A stretch of DNA of 64,000 nt from an uncultured bacterium (GTDB taxonomy: Bacteria; Verrucomicrobiota; Kiritimatiellia; RFP12; UBA1067): positions 1-64,000 of the forward strand of contig CADCAK010000012.1 in NCBI GenBank assembly GCA_902799385.1, in the 5' to 3' direction. Shown piece after piece: positions 44,766 to 53,208 of the stretch (positions within the stretch are counted from its first letter, which is position 1; every line of letters begins with the position of its first letter). Under the pieces are notes generated by a model. The model searched no databases. It worked only from the letters and a program-made list of their open reading frames with translations, and was not told the origin of the DNA. The position numbers and the translations under genes are program-made.

Positions 44766-46571
44766 CTACCTGCTAAATTTGTACGGCTTCATGCCATTCT
44801 TGGACTGCTTCAGGTTCAGGAGCGTCTGTAGTTCTGCCGTCTTCGCAGGGTCCTCGTGGATGCCACGCGGCAGGCAACCGTACTTCTTGCAGAGCGAGGC
44901 AGCGTAGCCAGCAGCGATACCCTGCTGTGCACCCGCATGCATCACACGGCTCGACCCGAACGCAACGTGCGTGTAGCTGGCGCAGCGTCCTGATAGAAAA
45001 AGGTTCGGGACATCACGGCAGCAGAGCGAGCGGTACGGCATCCACCATGGCGCGACCCTTGTGTGAGTCGTCTCGGCAAGAAAGCCCGAATCGCCTTTCG
45101 CCCAGTGCAAGTCGATCGTCCATGTCGCGATGCCGATGGCATCCTCGAACTTCCGGCACTCGATGACATCCTTCTCGCTGACCACATAGTCGCCGATGAT
45201 GCGGCGGCTCTCGCGCTTGCCGGCGATATACGGCACCCAATTGAAGACGAGCTTGGAGTTTTCGCTTTTCTGCTTCGCATTCCAGAAGCTGCCGTAGATG
45301 GCGCGGAAGAGCCGGTCGCGCAGCATCTCGGCGTCGTCGATGGTGTCTTCCGCAGGGTCAAGCCCCGCCTCCCATTGCCAGGTGCCTTTGGTTGCGGAGA
45401 GCGTTCCGCTGACCTTGGTCGCCCACGGCACTTCGGGGAAGACGTAGTCGTCGGCTTGCTTTTTCGTGGTCCACAGGAGCGAATTGCCCATTGTGCTTGT
45501 GTCGGCGACGTCCGGCGCCCGCTTTGGCTCGTCGTATTCACCCTTCGCCTCGCGCCCGAGCATGTACTTGGCTCCCGCCCAGTAGCCGATCCAGCCGTCG
45601 CCCGTCGCGTCGCAGAAGAGCGGCGCGAGGAAGCGACGCCGCGCGCCCGTCTCAATGTTCCGCGCATCGACCGCAACGATCTTGCGCTCCGCGTTTGTCA
45701 CGACCCCATACGCGCGCCAGCCCGTATTGAGGTTGATGTTCGCATAGCTACGCACGAAATTCATGCGCCTTTCATCGTCTGCGGCCATCGAATTGCCGTT
45801 CGCTGGCCCGTTCTTTATAGCATTTACGATCCAGTGGTATTCGCTTTTCTTCTTCTCGGTCTTGACGCGAATCTCGTCGCTCGCGTTGCCGCCGAGCATC
45901 GGGCGATCATGGATGAGCGCGACGTTCATACCCGCCTCCGCAGCCGCAACCGCCGCCGCAGTGCCGGCCATTCCGCCGCCGACCACCACGAAATCAGCCT
46001 TGACGACATCATCCGGCGCACCCGCCTCGCCGCGCATCTCCGCACGCCAAGCCGCGAGCGCGGTAGCGTCGTTAGGCGGCATGGACGCGCCTTCGGGGCA
46101 GAGATAGATAGCGTCGCAGCGTCCCTCGAAGCCGGTGAGATCGTGGAGTGCAAGTGTCTGCTGCCCTTTGCCCACCTCGACCACGCCTGCGTCAATCCAT
46201 CCCCATGTCGCAGGGGCAACGCCGAGCGTCACGGGGAAAGTCTTGCCGCCGAGAATAAGTTGGAAGCGTCCAGGCTTCTCGCCGTTCCAGTCGGGCGTCC
46301 AGTCGCGCGTCCTGACGTAAGCGCGGACGCGACCGGGCGCGATATTGACAGACGTTGTCGCGTCAGCGACCGGAACGCCCTTGCCGTGCGCGAGCAGGTA
46401 AGGTGAGCCCATCTGCTCCACGAACTGAGGATCAACGACCCACCCGCCCTTTTCGGCAAACGCCTCGGCCTCGACAAGGCACGATCCTAGAACGGGTAAT
46501 GCCTCGCCCGCCGAATACGCCGAGAACATCCGGCAGTATGCCAATATGCAAACAGTCAATAATTTCTTCAT
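44766..46571 (-). CDS. Secreted FAD-dependent oxidoreductase with N-terminal beta domain
   Basis: 601 residues. Signal peptide (MKKLLTVCILAYCRMFSAYS), a ~150-residue beta-rich carbohydrate-binding-like domain (LVEAEAFAEKGGWVVDPQF), then a FAD-dependent oxidoreductase of the PF12831 type with VVVGGGMAGTAAAVAAAEAG, LGGNASDEIRV, CDATGDGWIGYWAGA and C-terminal LFLSGRCASYTHVAFGSSR. Families like this are often found with carbohydrate-active enzymes; the substrate is not known. The ATG at 46571 has a strong AAAGGAGG site. It follows a truncated vapC. Confidence 0.82.
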   Translation of the reverse strand: MKKLLTVCILAYCRMFSAYSAGEALPVLGSCLVEAEAFAEKGGWVVDPQFVEQMGSPYLLAHGKGVPVADATTSVNIAPGRVRAYVRTRDWTPDWNGEKPGRFQLILGGKTFPVTLGVAPATWGWIDAGVVEVGKGQQTLALHDLTGFEGRCDAIYLCPEGASMPPNDATALAAWRAEMRGEAGAPDDVVKADFVVVGGGMAGTAAAVAAAEAGMNVALIHDRPMLGGNASDEIRVKTEKKKSEYHWIVNAIKNGPANGNSMAADDERRMNFVRSYANINLNTGWRAYGVVTNAERKIVAVDARNIETGARRRFLAPLFCDATGDGWIGYWAGAKYMLGREAKGEYDEPKRAPDVADTSTMGNSLLWTTKKQADDYVFPEVPWATKVSGTLSATKGTWQWEAGLDPAEDTIDDAEMLRDRLFRAIYGSFWNAKQKSENSKLVFNWVPYIAGKRESRRIIGDYVVSEKDVIECRKFEDAIGIATWTIDLHWAKGDSGFLAETTHTRVAPWWMPYRSLCCRDVPNLFLSGRCASYTHVAFGSSRVMHAGAQQGIAAGYAASLCKKYGCLPRGIHEDPAKTAELQTLLNLKQSKNGMKPYKFSR

Positions 46572-46575
46572 TACG

Positions 46576-46746
46576 CTACCTCCTTTTCGGGATGAGTGAG
46601 CAAATGCGGGAGCGTGACGATATGGGCATGCCATATTCACACGCTTCCGCATTCTTCGACTGAAGCGCTTGCGACGACTGTTTTGAGAAAGCCGGATCAG
46701 CCTTCAATATGTCAATCAGGACACAGGTATCGACAACCCAGGTCAT
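46576..46746 (-). pseudogene. Truncated VapC-type PIN toxin
   Basis: The first ~30 codons (MTWVVDTCVLIDILKADPAF) are a PIN-domain start with the first active-site Asp. The remaining ~26 codons do not match the family and end at 46576, against the FAD oxidoreductase gene. Full VapC proteins have about 130 residues with three more acidic residues, so this is inactive. The ATG overlaps the antitoxin stop by 4 nt. Confidence 0.7.
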
Positions 46747-46994
46747 GTCATCTCTCCTTCGCGCATTTCTGCCATGTATTCGGCGGTCGTCGTCGGCTTG
46801 TCATCGAATCGCAGACCATATCCTATGAAGTCGCTGACGTTCGGCTTGACGCGACTGGACCGCTCGGAGCGAATGCGGGCCGCCTCCTTCTCCACTAGCT
46901 CAAAGACAAATTGGGCGAAGGAGATGCCGCGCGCATTTGCGCAGTATCTTACGTCTTGCTCTACGACAGGCGGAAGATCTAATGCTATGCTCAT
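46743..46994 (-). CDS. VapB/RelB-type antitoxin, toxin partner lost
   Basis: 83 residues. The N-terminal ribbon-helix-helix-like segment (MSIALDLPPVVEQDVRYCAN and ISFAQFVFELVEKEAAR) is followed by a flexible toxin-binding tail (FDDKPTTTAEYMAEMREGEM). A strong AAGGAGGG site precedes the ATG, with a TATAAT promoter at 47023. The toxin gene immediately downstream is truncated, so this is an orphan antitoxin. Confidence 0.75.
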   Translation of the reverse strand: MSIALDLPPVVEQDVRYCANARGISFAQFVFELVEKEAARIRSERSSRVKPNVSDFIGYGLRFDDKPTTTAEYMAEMREGEMT

Positions 46995-47022
46995 GTGGCC
47001 CTCCTTTTAGTTTATGACACCT

Positions 47023-47031
47023 ATTATACCA
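47023..47031 (-). promoter_or_regulatory. Extended -10 promoter of the antitoxin gene
   Basis: TGGTATAAT on the minus strand. Unlike most promoters here it gives a leader of about 28 nt with a Shine-Dalgarno site. Confidence 0.6.
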
Positions 47032-47078
47032 TATTCTTGTGCCATGTTGTGGAAGCAATATCGCAGCCGTCGCGACGC

Positions 47079-47136
47079 AAGGGGCGCGAAGGATAGACCT
47101 TTGCGCCCCTTGGTGATGTTGCGGGAAGAACCCGCA
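47079..47136 (-). terminator. Double hairpin after the second sigma/anti-sigma module
   Basis: Same two stems as at 36780-36838: TGCGGG/CCCGCA (47120-47136) and AAGGGGCGCGAAGG/CCTTTGCGCCCCTT with one wobble (47079-47111). The whole flank from 47037 to about 47200 is nearly identical to 36738-36900. Confidence 0.6.
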
Positions 47137-47141
47137 GCGGA

Positions 47142-50100
47142 TTACTTGATGATGAATATCGTCCCGTGCGACCTGCAGAGGTAGAGGGTGCTGGTGTCGT
47201 CGCCGTTGTCAACCCACTTGGCGCGAACGCAGGTGACAGGAGGATTGGCCACAATCCAGTCACCACCCCTGTTCGCGGTCGGAACGGTCAAGACAGGAAT
47301 ACGCTGCTCTACCGCCGCGCTCAACTGCTCCTTGGTAATCTCCGAGGCGTCGATGGTGACAGTGCCGGGTACGGAGAATCCGTACGAGATCCTTTGCGTG
47401 GTGGTGGCGGACGCATTGACCGTTGAACCGTCGGCGAGCGTCACCCGCTTGATTTCGTTGCCGGGGGTGAGCGTGCCAGTTACAGTGAGCCAACCAGTAC
47501 CGCCGCCGGTGGCGTTTCCGCGATTCGTGAAGTTCTTGACCGTAAGCGTCTTGTCGTTTGCGAGCGTGAGCTTACCGCTTGCCCCGATAATGAGTGTGCA
47601 GTCTTCACCAGCGGAGTCTTGCTGGGTCACAGAGAGCGTGCCGGAGTTCACTGCAATCGTGCCATCTCCATAGATGGTCGTATTGTCGAGCCAGAAATTG
47701 CTGGAGCCATTGAGCGTCAAGGTATACGAGCCGAGATCAAGCCTCGTCGCACGATGGGCTGGCGCCAGGAGGCCAAATTGCTTGGTGGCCGTCACTGTCG
47801 CATTACCGGTTAGAATAATCTGGACGGTCTGCATCTGGTTGTCGGGGATATCTGCGCGTGAATTGACAAAGTACGCGCCATCCGCGAGCCGGACGGATGC
47901 CGTTAGGTCATTAATGCCGTTCAAATCAAACGTAGCACCCTCTACCACGTCGATGAGCTGGTTCGCATGCGGGTTCTCGTCCGAGACAAACGCATAGGGA
48001 CTACCAGCGACCGTTTTGACGCCCGCCACCTTCAACGTTCCGTTGCTGATGATGGTAACGCCCGTAGAGCCATTGTCGAACGGCCAGGTTGCCGTGCCGT
48101 CGCCCATCTTTACGATGGTGCCGTTGTTGAGAATATTGCCAATGCCAGCGACATCTTCCACCATCAGCGTCTTGCCCGATGCGACGCTCAACGTCGAGCC
48201 GGAAGCGTTTATGAACTCGATGCTCTTGGCGGTGGCGTCCACGTCAACAGTTAGCGTGTAGTCATATGTCGCCTCTATGAGCACAGCATCGTCCGAAGAC
48301 AGAGAATCATAGCCGCTGAAATCGCTCCAGTTCTTGTCTGAGTCGAGCACCCAAACCGTCGCGTCCCCTTCCATCCAACGAATATCGCAGACGCCGTAGT
48401 CTATTGCAGTGCGCGAGGTTGCGACAGTCTTTAATTCACCTTGCCACGTTTTGTCCTGCTTCAGAAATTCATAGCCCAGCGACGCATTTGGATTATATCG
48501 TGCGCCTAAAGCCTTGGCGTAAACATCGTTGCCATCGTCCGTGAACTCCACTACGACGCACCTGATTCTGGTTGTTCCACTTTCAAGGTATTGGAACTCT
48601 ACGACGATGCTTTGCAAGTCATCATTATCATCGTAGTAAAGCTTCGTGTTGTAACCGTCGACAGCGTGAAGCACGTTGTATTCGGCGGCCACGTACTTGC
48701 CGAACATTCGGGTGGTGAATTTGGCGTACTTGATTTTCTGAAGAGTCGTGTCCGGGAAGACCAAGACTGGAGTATCGGTTCCCACTCCGCTTACGGCGAC
48801 GAGAGAAGCGACTATCTTCGTCGGATTCCCGGCGTCGTCCAATGCGCGGGTCGAGCCGGACGCACAGTTTACAAGGGAGACTTTTTCGAGGTCGGCGGCG
48901 GTCAGTCCGCTCGCCACAAGCACGTCGTAATCCTTGTCCTCAATGGTAGACCTGCCATCAACGACAAAACCGTTGTCGAGGATGGCTTTCGATGCGACAA
49001 CCCTTGTGCCGAGTTCGACAACCGTGCCGCAATTCACAATGCCTTCAATATTGATGGTCTTGCCACCCTTGAACGTCATTGCACCAGTATTACCGGGCTG
49101 CCCCAGAGCGGCGGCAACAAAGACGCGGCTGCCGGACGTCGCATCGCTCAAATTGCCGCTGTCAATCATGCCGCCGTTTTCGCCGACATTAACCGTCACG
49201 CCGTCGGCGATAAGTCCGTACAGTTGCACGGCGCTGTTCGCCTTGAGCGTTCCGCCGTTAAAGTTAAGTGTGCGAGAGGAACCGTTGTTTGTCAGTAGCC
49301 GGCGCGTGACGAGCGTTCCACCGTTGAGATTTATCGTGCCGCTGGCGCCCTCGTTCCATGCAAAGTACGCGTCTTTGCTTGTCACCGTCACGGTGCCGTC
49401 GTTGACCGTCAGCGTTCCCATGCCCTTGTCGCCGACAACAAGTGCGCTGCCTGAATTGCCATTGTAATTGAGCGTAAGTGTTCCACCATCGATCTCCACG
49501 GCGGCGGTCTTGCCAGACGCATATCCAATTCGCATAATGCCGCCTACCGTGACAGCCCCGCTCTTTATGACGAGAGTACCATCGTAGATGTTGAGATCAC
49601 CGGTGGCGGCGAGCTTGCCCTCGCCTTCCTTGACGACCTTTACGTTGCCGGAGAACGTGATTGACGAAGGCCATGCCACCGAGCCGCTGGCCACGTTCAA
49701 ATGCAGTTCGCCAGGCGGTGCGCTGAAGTATTCCAGCTGCACAAGTTCGAAATAATTGTTGCTACCAACTCTTTCCGTGACCTTCAGGCGGTAGTAGCGA
49801 TATGCCGTGGAGTTACCACAGAAATAGGTGCGGTCTTCTGGCGTAATATTGCTGCTGCCTTGCGTCCAAGACGTCTCACCGCTATGACTGTCGATCACGA
49901 CCCAGTCAACATCCGACGAGGCTCCATAGGCCGAGTCGTTGTTCGACCCGTACAGCGTCCATGCCTTCGGTGCACGTTCTCTCCAAGCAGCCCAGATTTT
50001 GTAAGTGTTCATCGCCTTGGCGTTACCGTCGCCAAAATCGTAGTCAACCCTGAAAGACAGTTTTTGATTGTTATTCCCGAGATTTTGATTGTTATTCCCG

Positions 50101-51044
50101 AGATTGAGTAATACACGATGGCTCGTACTGTATGAGTTCTGGCCTTTGTTGTCGAACAAGGCTGCAACTGCTCCGCTTTGGGTAGCAGACGGCGACGGCA
50201 TTGTGCACGTTCCATCCGGATCGGTGAGATCTGCACCTGTGGCCAGGCTTGTAATGGTGCCGGAACCGTCGAGCGACGTGCAGGTCAGCTTGTAGCCGTT
50301 GAGGTCGAGCGTGACACCGCTTTCGACGGTCAGTGCGCCAACCGACATGTCTTCGGTGAGCGTAAAGTTTTCGCTCACCGTCCAGTCATCAGTCGCCTGT
50401 GCGCTGCCAGTTGCGAACGTGAAAGCCGCTGCAAGGGCAGATATGGTTTTTCTTATGCTCATTTTATCGTTCTCCCCGTTTTCTTGTGTTGATGCGGATG
50501 GCGTATTGTTTGATGTTTCTGTTTTAGTTGTTGAAATGGCTTCGGCAATGCCCGTTTGTGCCGATTCGGAGACTTCTTCGAGAACCGCATCCTGCGGCGC
50601 ATAGGAGTCGTCCGTCCCTGCGTCGGCAACCAAAGTTTCCTGCGGCGCTTCGCTTTCGGGGACGTCACTGGTCGCTGCTTCTTCCTTTGCAGATGAAATG
50701 ACGTGCTCCACGACGACACCCGCAAACACTGCGCCCATAAACATTATCGCAATCGAGGCCGCTACAAGCGCCCAACGCGGCATGCGCAGGAAGAACGGCA
50801 GAGGACGAGGGGCCATCACTGCCGCGACGAGTCGATCCGCAAAATCGGACGGAAGACTATGGGAATGCCCACAGTCGCAGTTCACAGCCCTGTACCAGCG
50901 CACGAACTCCGTCCGCTCTGCCTCAAAGAAATCTCGGCATTCCTTGCAGTGCTGAAGATGCAGGTCGAGCCGACGCTTGACCCTGCCCGACAGACTTCTG
51001 TCAAGCGCGTCTTCAACAAAGGATCTGGCTTCCTGGCAATTCAC
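47142..51044 (-). CDS. Anti-sigma factor fused to an F5/8-type-C-like surface protein (module 2)
   Basis: A 1300-residue ORF with the same plan as module 1. Zinc-finger anti-sigma motif LHLQHCKECRDFF, membrane helix at 91-112 (WALVAASIAIMFMGAVFAGV), acidic and Thr/Ser linker (TETSNNTPSAST, shared with module 1), internal Met 195 with Shine-Dalgarno and signal peptide (MSIRKTISALAAAFTFATGS). The exported part has a discoidin-like region (about 300-450, RVLLNLGNNNQ, YRYYRLKVTERVGS) and long beta-helical repeats (LNLNGGTL-like), ending STLYLCRSHGTIFIIK. It overlaps its sigma gene by 4 nt. Sensor or nested secreted protein, as in module 1. Confidence 0.8.
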   Translation of the reverse strand: MNCQEARSFVEDALDRSLSGRVKRRLDLHLQHCKECRDFFEAERTEFVRWYRAVNCDCGHSHSLPSDFADRLVAAVMAPRPLPFFLRMPRWALVAASIAIMFMGAVFAGVVVEHVISSAKEEAATSDVPESEAPQETLVADAGTDDSYAPQDAVLEEVSESAQTGIAEAISTTKTETSNNTPSASTQENGENDKMSIRKTISALAAAFTFATGSAQATDDWTVSENFTLTEDMSVGALTVESGVTLDLNGYKLTCTSLDGSGTITSLATGADLTDPDGTCTMPSPSATQSGAVAALFDNKGQNSYSTSHRVLLNLGNNNQNLGNNNQKLSFRVDYDFGDGNAKAMNTYKIWAAWRERAPKAWTLYGSNNDSAYGASSDVDWVVIDSHSGETSWTQGSSNITPEDRTYFCGNSTAYRYYRLKVTERVGSNNYFELVQLEYFSAPPGELHLNVASGSVAWPSSITFSGNVKVVKEGEGKLAATGDLNIYDGTLVIKSGAVTVGGIMRIGYASGKTAAVEIDGGTLTLNYNGNSGSALVVGDKGMGTLTVNDGTVTVTSKDAYFAWNEGASGTINLNGGTLVTRRLLTNNGSSRTLNFNGGTLKANSAVQLYGLIADGVTVNVGENGGMIDSGNLSDATSGSRVFVAAALGQPGNTGAMTFKGGKTINIEGIVNCGTVVELGTRVVASKAILDNGFVVDGRSTIEDKDYDVLVASGLTAADLEKVSLVNCASGSTRALDDAGNPTKIVASLVAVSGVGTDTPVLVFPDTTLQKIKYAKFTTRMFGKYVAAEYNVLHAVDGYNTKLYYDDNDDLQSIVVEFQYLESGTTRIRCVVVEFTDDGNDVYAKALGARYNPNASLGYEFLKQDKTWQGELKTVATSRTAIDYGVCDIRWMEGDATVWVLDSDKNWSDFSGYDSLSSDDAVLIEATYDYTLTVDVDATAKSIEFINASGSTLSVASGKTLMVEDVAGIGNILNNGTIVKMGDGTATWPFDNGSTGVTIISNGTLKVAGVKTVAGSPYAFVSDENPHANQLIDVVEGATFDLNGINDLTASVRLADGAYFVNSRADIPDNQMQTVQIILTGNATVTATKQFGLLAPAHRATRLDLGSYTLTLNGSSNFWLDNTTIYGDGTIAVNSGTLSVTQQDSAGEDCTLIIGASGKLTLANDKTLTVKNFTNRGNATGGGTGWLTVTGTLTPGNEIKRVTLADGSTVNASATTTQRISYGFSVPGTVTIDASEITKEQLSAAVEQRIPVLTVPTANRGGDWIVANPPVTCVRAKWVDNGDDTSTLYLCRSHGTIFIIK
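50062..50103. repeat. 21-bp in-frame tandem duplication in module 2
   Basis: Two perfect copies of a 21-bp unit containing gattgttattcccgaga give a 7-residue protein repeat (LGNNNQN LGNNNQK). The frame is kept. It marks recent slippage in the sensor-like domain. Confidence 0.85.
50460..50476 (-). promoter_or_regulatory. Internal ribosome-binding site and start in module 2
   Basis: ggggagaacgataaaATG stands before Met 195 and its signal peptide, nearly the same sequence as in module 1 (gggaacgataaaATG). Confidence 0.65.
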
Positions 51045-51607
51045 TTATAATCTCCAGTTAAATTAGACGAGGTTTCAGGGCGAATCGTTCGGGCGATTTT
51101 GTCGCGCATGTACTTCTTGGCATCGTGGAGCCGCCGTTTGACCGTCCCTTCCGGCAGTGAAAGCACCTTCGCAATCTCGGGAACTGACATGTCTTCGTAG
51201 AACCTAAACACCACGACGCTCCGCAAGTGGGCTGGCAAAGTCCTTATCGCGGCGCGGACTACGGTGGACTCGTCCTTTGCACCAAGCGCGGCACCTGCAT
51301 CCGGGGCGGGATCCTCGCGCTCCGGCAGACTTTCGGGGAAAACGAGTGCATTTGCGCCCTTCCGCCGAGCGTCCGTCCGGATGATATTCGCCATTATTTC
51401 ATACATCCACGTGAAAATGGAGGATTTACCCTTGAACTGGGAGATTCGCTCTACTACTTTCTCAAGAGTGCGGAAAACGTAGTCTTCTGCGTCAGATTCG
51501 CTGCCACAAAGGCATATAGCCGTCTCGTAAAGACGACTTCCGTACTCTGCGACAAGGCGGCGAGTCCCCGCTACCTTGTCCGAGGCGATTTCATCCTGTA
51601 GCAACAT
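51041..51607 (-). CDS. ECF-type RNA polymerase sigma factor (module 2)
   Basis: 188 residues, region 2 (AEDYVFRTLEKVVERI, FTWMYEIMANIIR) and region 4 (LPAHLRSVVVFRFYEDMSVP, GTVKRRLHDAKKYMRDK). Only moderately similar to the module 1 sigma, whereas the anti-sigma membrane segments are very alike. 4-nt overlap with the anti-sigma fusion. The preceding promoter is not obvious. Confidence 0.9.
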   Translation of the reverse strand: MLLQDEIASDKVAGTRRLVAEYGSRLYETAICLCGSESDAEDYVFRTLEKVVERISQFKGKSSIFTWMYEIMANIIRTDARRKGANALVFPESLPEREDPAPDAGAALGAKDESTVVRAAIRTLPAHLRSVVVFRFYEDMSVPEIAKVLSLPEGTVKRRLHDAKKYMRDKIARTIRPETSSNLTGDYK

Positions 51608-51688
51608 CTTTGTAAATTAGACGATGGCACAGGTGAAATCGTTCACAAAAAGACGAAAATAATTCCTCAGTCCATTAATGCAGTATCG

Positions 51689-52972
51689 TCAAACCTTCGA
51701 TTTAGATGTGGAGGAGCCCCTTAGCAGCCCGACGACGGCGAAGACGAATCGTAGCGCGGACGCCGCGCCGAAGCATAGAAGGAAGCCGTCGAGCGAGCTA
51801 ACATGGCCGCCTTTGACCGCAAGGTGGAGAAGCGCGGGATATGCAAGGTGCAGCGGCACAAGCCAACATAGAAAGCCATAGCGCCCCGCCGACACCTCTG
51901 CGTTGGTGTAGAATACCTGGCATGTCGTGAGCACCGTAATAAGGACAAGCCACGGCATGTAGCGGACGTACTCGGCATAGCAATCACCCGTCGGCACAAA
52001 CCCCAGAAGTTCCCTGCCCCAAAGCGAGTATATGACCAGCATAACCGCCGCCGAGGCAACTGCCACCGCCGAGCACTTCAGGACAAAGGGACGCGTTGAA
52101 CGGCTTTGCTGCGCCGCCTCGGCAGTGTAGGGGAACATCACGAGCAAAAGCGGGAACGTGAGGTAGTGCAGGAAGTCGGCGAAGCGGGAGACTACGTAGT
52201 ATCCGGCGGAAGTCTCGGGGGGCAGCGAAGTGCGAAGTAGCGTCTGCTCGACGAGCGACGCCGCCATTGGCGCCGCCTGATATGCGACGACGGCAAGAAA
52301 CGCGAGAAATATGCGGCGTGCGGCGGCAGCGTTCCAGTATGGCTCCGGCGGTACGGCGAGGTCGCGCCGCAACGCCAATACGCTCCCAATGATGCGGAAA
52401 AGCGGCAGCGCCACCTGACCCGCGAAGTATCCGGCGAGCGCCTTCACCGGCATGACGGCCAGCATGACCAAGAACCGAACTACGGAACCGCCAAGCTCGA
52501 CGGCGGCGAGAGGGGCGAAGCGCTTCAGCGCCTGCAGTGCGTCGGTGTATACCGGCGCAAGGCACCCGAGAAACGCAGCCGACACCGCAAGCACGCCGAC
52601 GGATGCGTCCGAGACGCGCATTGCGCCGAGGAATCGAGGCACGACAACTGCCGCAAGCGCCAGAAACGCAACGAGGAGAGCGGCGAACACAGCGAACATG
52701 CCGCGCAGCAGCGACTTGACCTTGCCACGCTCGCCGGCGGCGTAAAGGCACGCCGACTCGCGCATCATTACCATTGCAAAGGCGAACACTGGCAGCGCCA
52801 GAAACGTCGCGAAGGAAGTCACCGGCAGCACTGCGCCGATGTCACTTGGCGAGACGTAGCGCGGGACGAACCACAGCCCTGCGGCGACGTTTACGAGATC
52901 GCCCGCGCGCAGGGCCAGGAACAGGAGTAGCGCACTTCTCGCAAAGGCGGGCATTTCCGCCTCAGAACTCAT
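51689..52972 (-). CDS. Polysaccharide (Wzx/MOP-type) flippase
   Basis: 427 residues with about 12 membrane helices and the general pattern of MOP-superfamily O-antigen/lipid-linked sugar flippases (RYVSPSDIGAVLPVTSFATF near the N-terminus, FLHYLTFPLLLVMFPYTAEA mid-protein). It would move lipid-linked glycans across the inner membrane. No glycosyltransferases are adjacent. A TATAAT box at 53047 lies about 75 nt upstream. The leader contains a short frame ending MFTLSYEF that overlaps the start by a few nt. Confidence 0.72.
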   Translation of the reverse strand: MSSEAEMPAFARSALLLFLALRAGDLVNVAAGLWFVPRYVSPSDIGAVLPVTSFATFLALPVFAFAMVMMRESACLYAAGERGKVKSLLRGMFAVFAALLVAFLALAAVVVPRFLGAMRVSDASVGVLAVSAAFLGCLAPVYTDALQALKRFAPLAAVELGGSVVRFLVMLAVMPVKALAGYFAGQVALPLFRIIGSVLALRRDLAVPPEPYWNAAAARRIFLAFLAVVAYQAAPMAASLVEQTLLRTSLPPETSAGYYVVSRFADFLHYLTFPLLLVMFPYTAEAAQQSRSTRPFVLKCSAVAVASAAVMLVIYSLWGRELLGFVPTGDCYAEYVRYMPWLVLITVLTTCQVFYTNAEVSAGRYGFLCWLVPLHLAYPALLHLAVKGGHVSSLDGFLLCFGAASALRFVFAVVGLLRGSSTSKSKV

Positions 52973-53046
52973 AGCTCAGCGTAAACATGAAATTCCTCTT
53001 TCCACCTCATCCACAGGGCTTTCCGGTCGCCGTGTTTTGTTGGTGG

Positions 53047-53055
53047 ATTATACCA
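53047..53055 (-). promoter_or_regulatory. Extended -10 promoter of the flippase gene
   Basis: TGGTATAAT on the minus strand. The following ~75-nt leader holds the short frame mentioned for the flippase. The rest of the 52973-53208 gap holds the repeats at 53093-53157 and the metF promoter. Confidence 0.55.
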
Positions 53056-53092
53056 AATTTCATACTCCATCGCCACCGCGAATAAAGGTTTG

Positions 53093-53157
53093 TCTCGCGC
53101 GGAGACGCTGAGGCGCGGAGGGTGTGGGGGTTGTTATTCTCACGCGGAGACGCGAGA
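53093..53157. repeat. Intergenic gcgcagagac-type repeats
   Basis: tctcgcgcggagacgctgag then gcgcggag (53093-53120), and ctcacgcggagacgcgaga (53139-53157). Same family as the gltB elements at 58841, 60584, 61137 and 62389. Confidence 0.75.
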
Positions 53158-53161
53158 AATA

Positions 53162-53170
53162 TGGTATAAT
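53162..53170 (+). promoter_or_regulatory. Extended -10 promoter of metF
   Basis: TGGTATAAT, followed by a 38-nt leader with a purine-rich site (gaagaagagga) before the ATG at 53209. Confidence 0.65.
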
Positions 53171-53208
53171 CGTCTCCATTCCGGCCAGATGGCGGAAGAA
53201 GAGGACAA

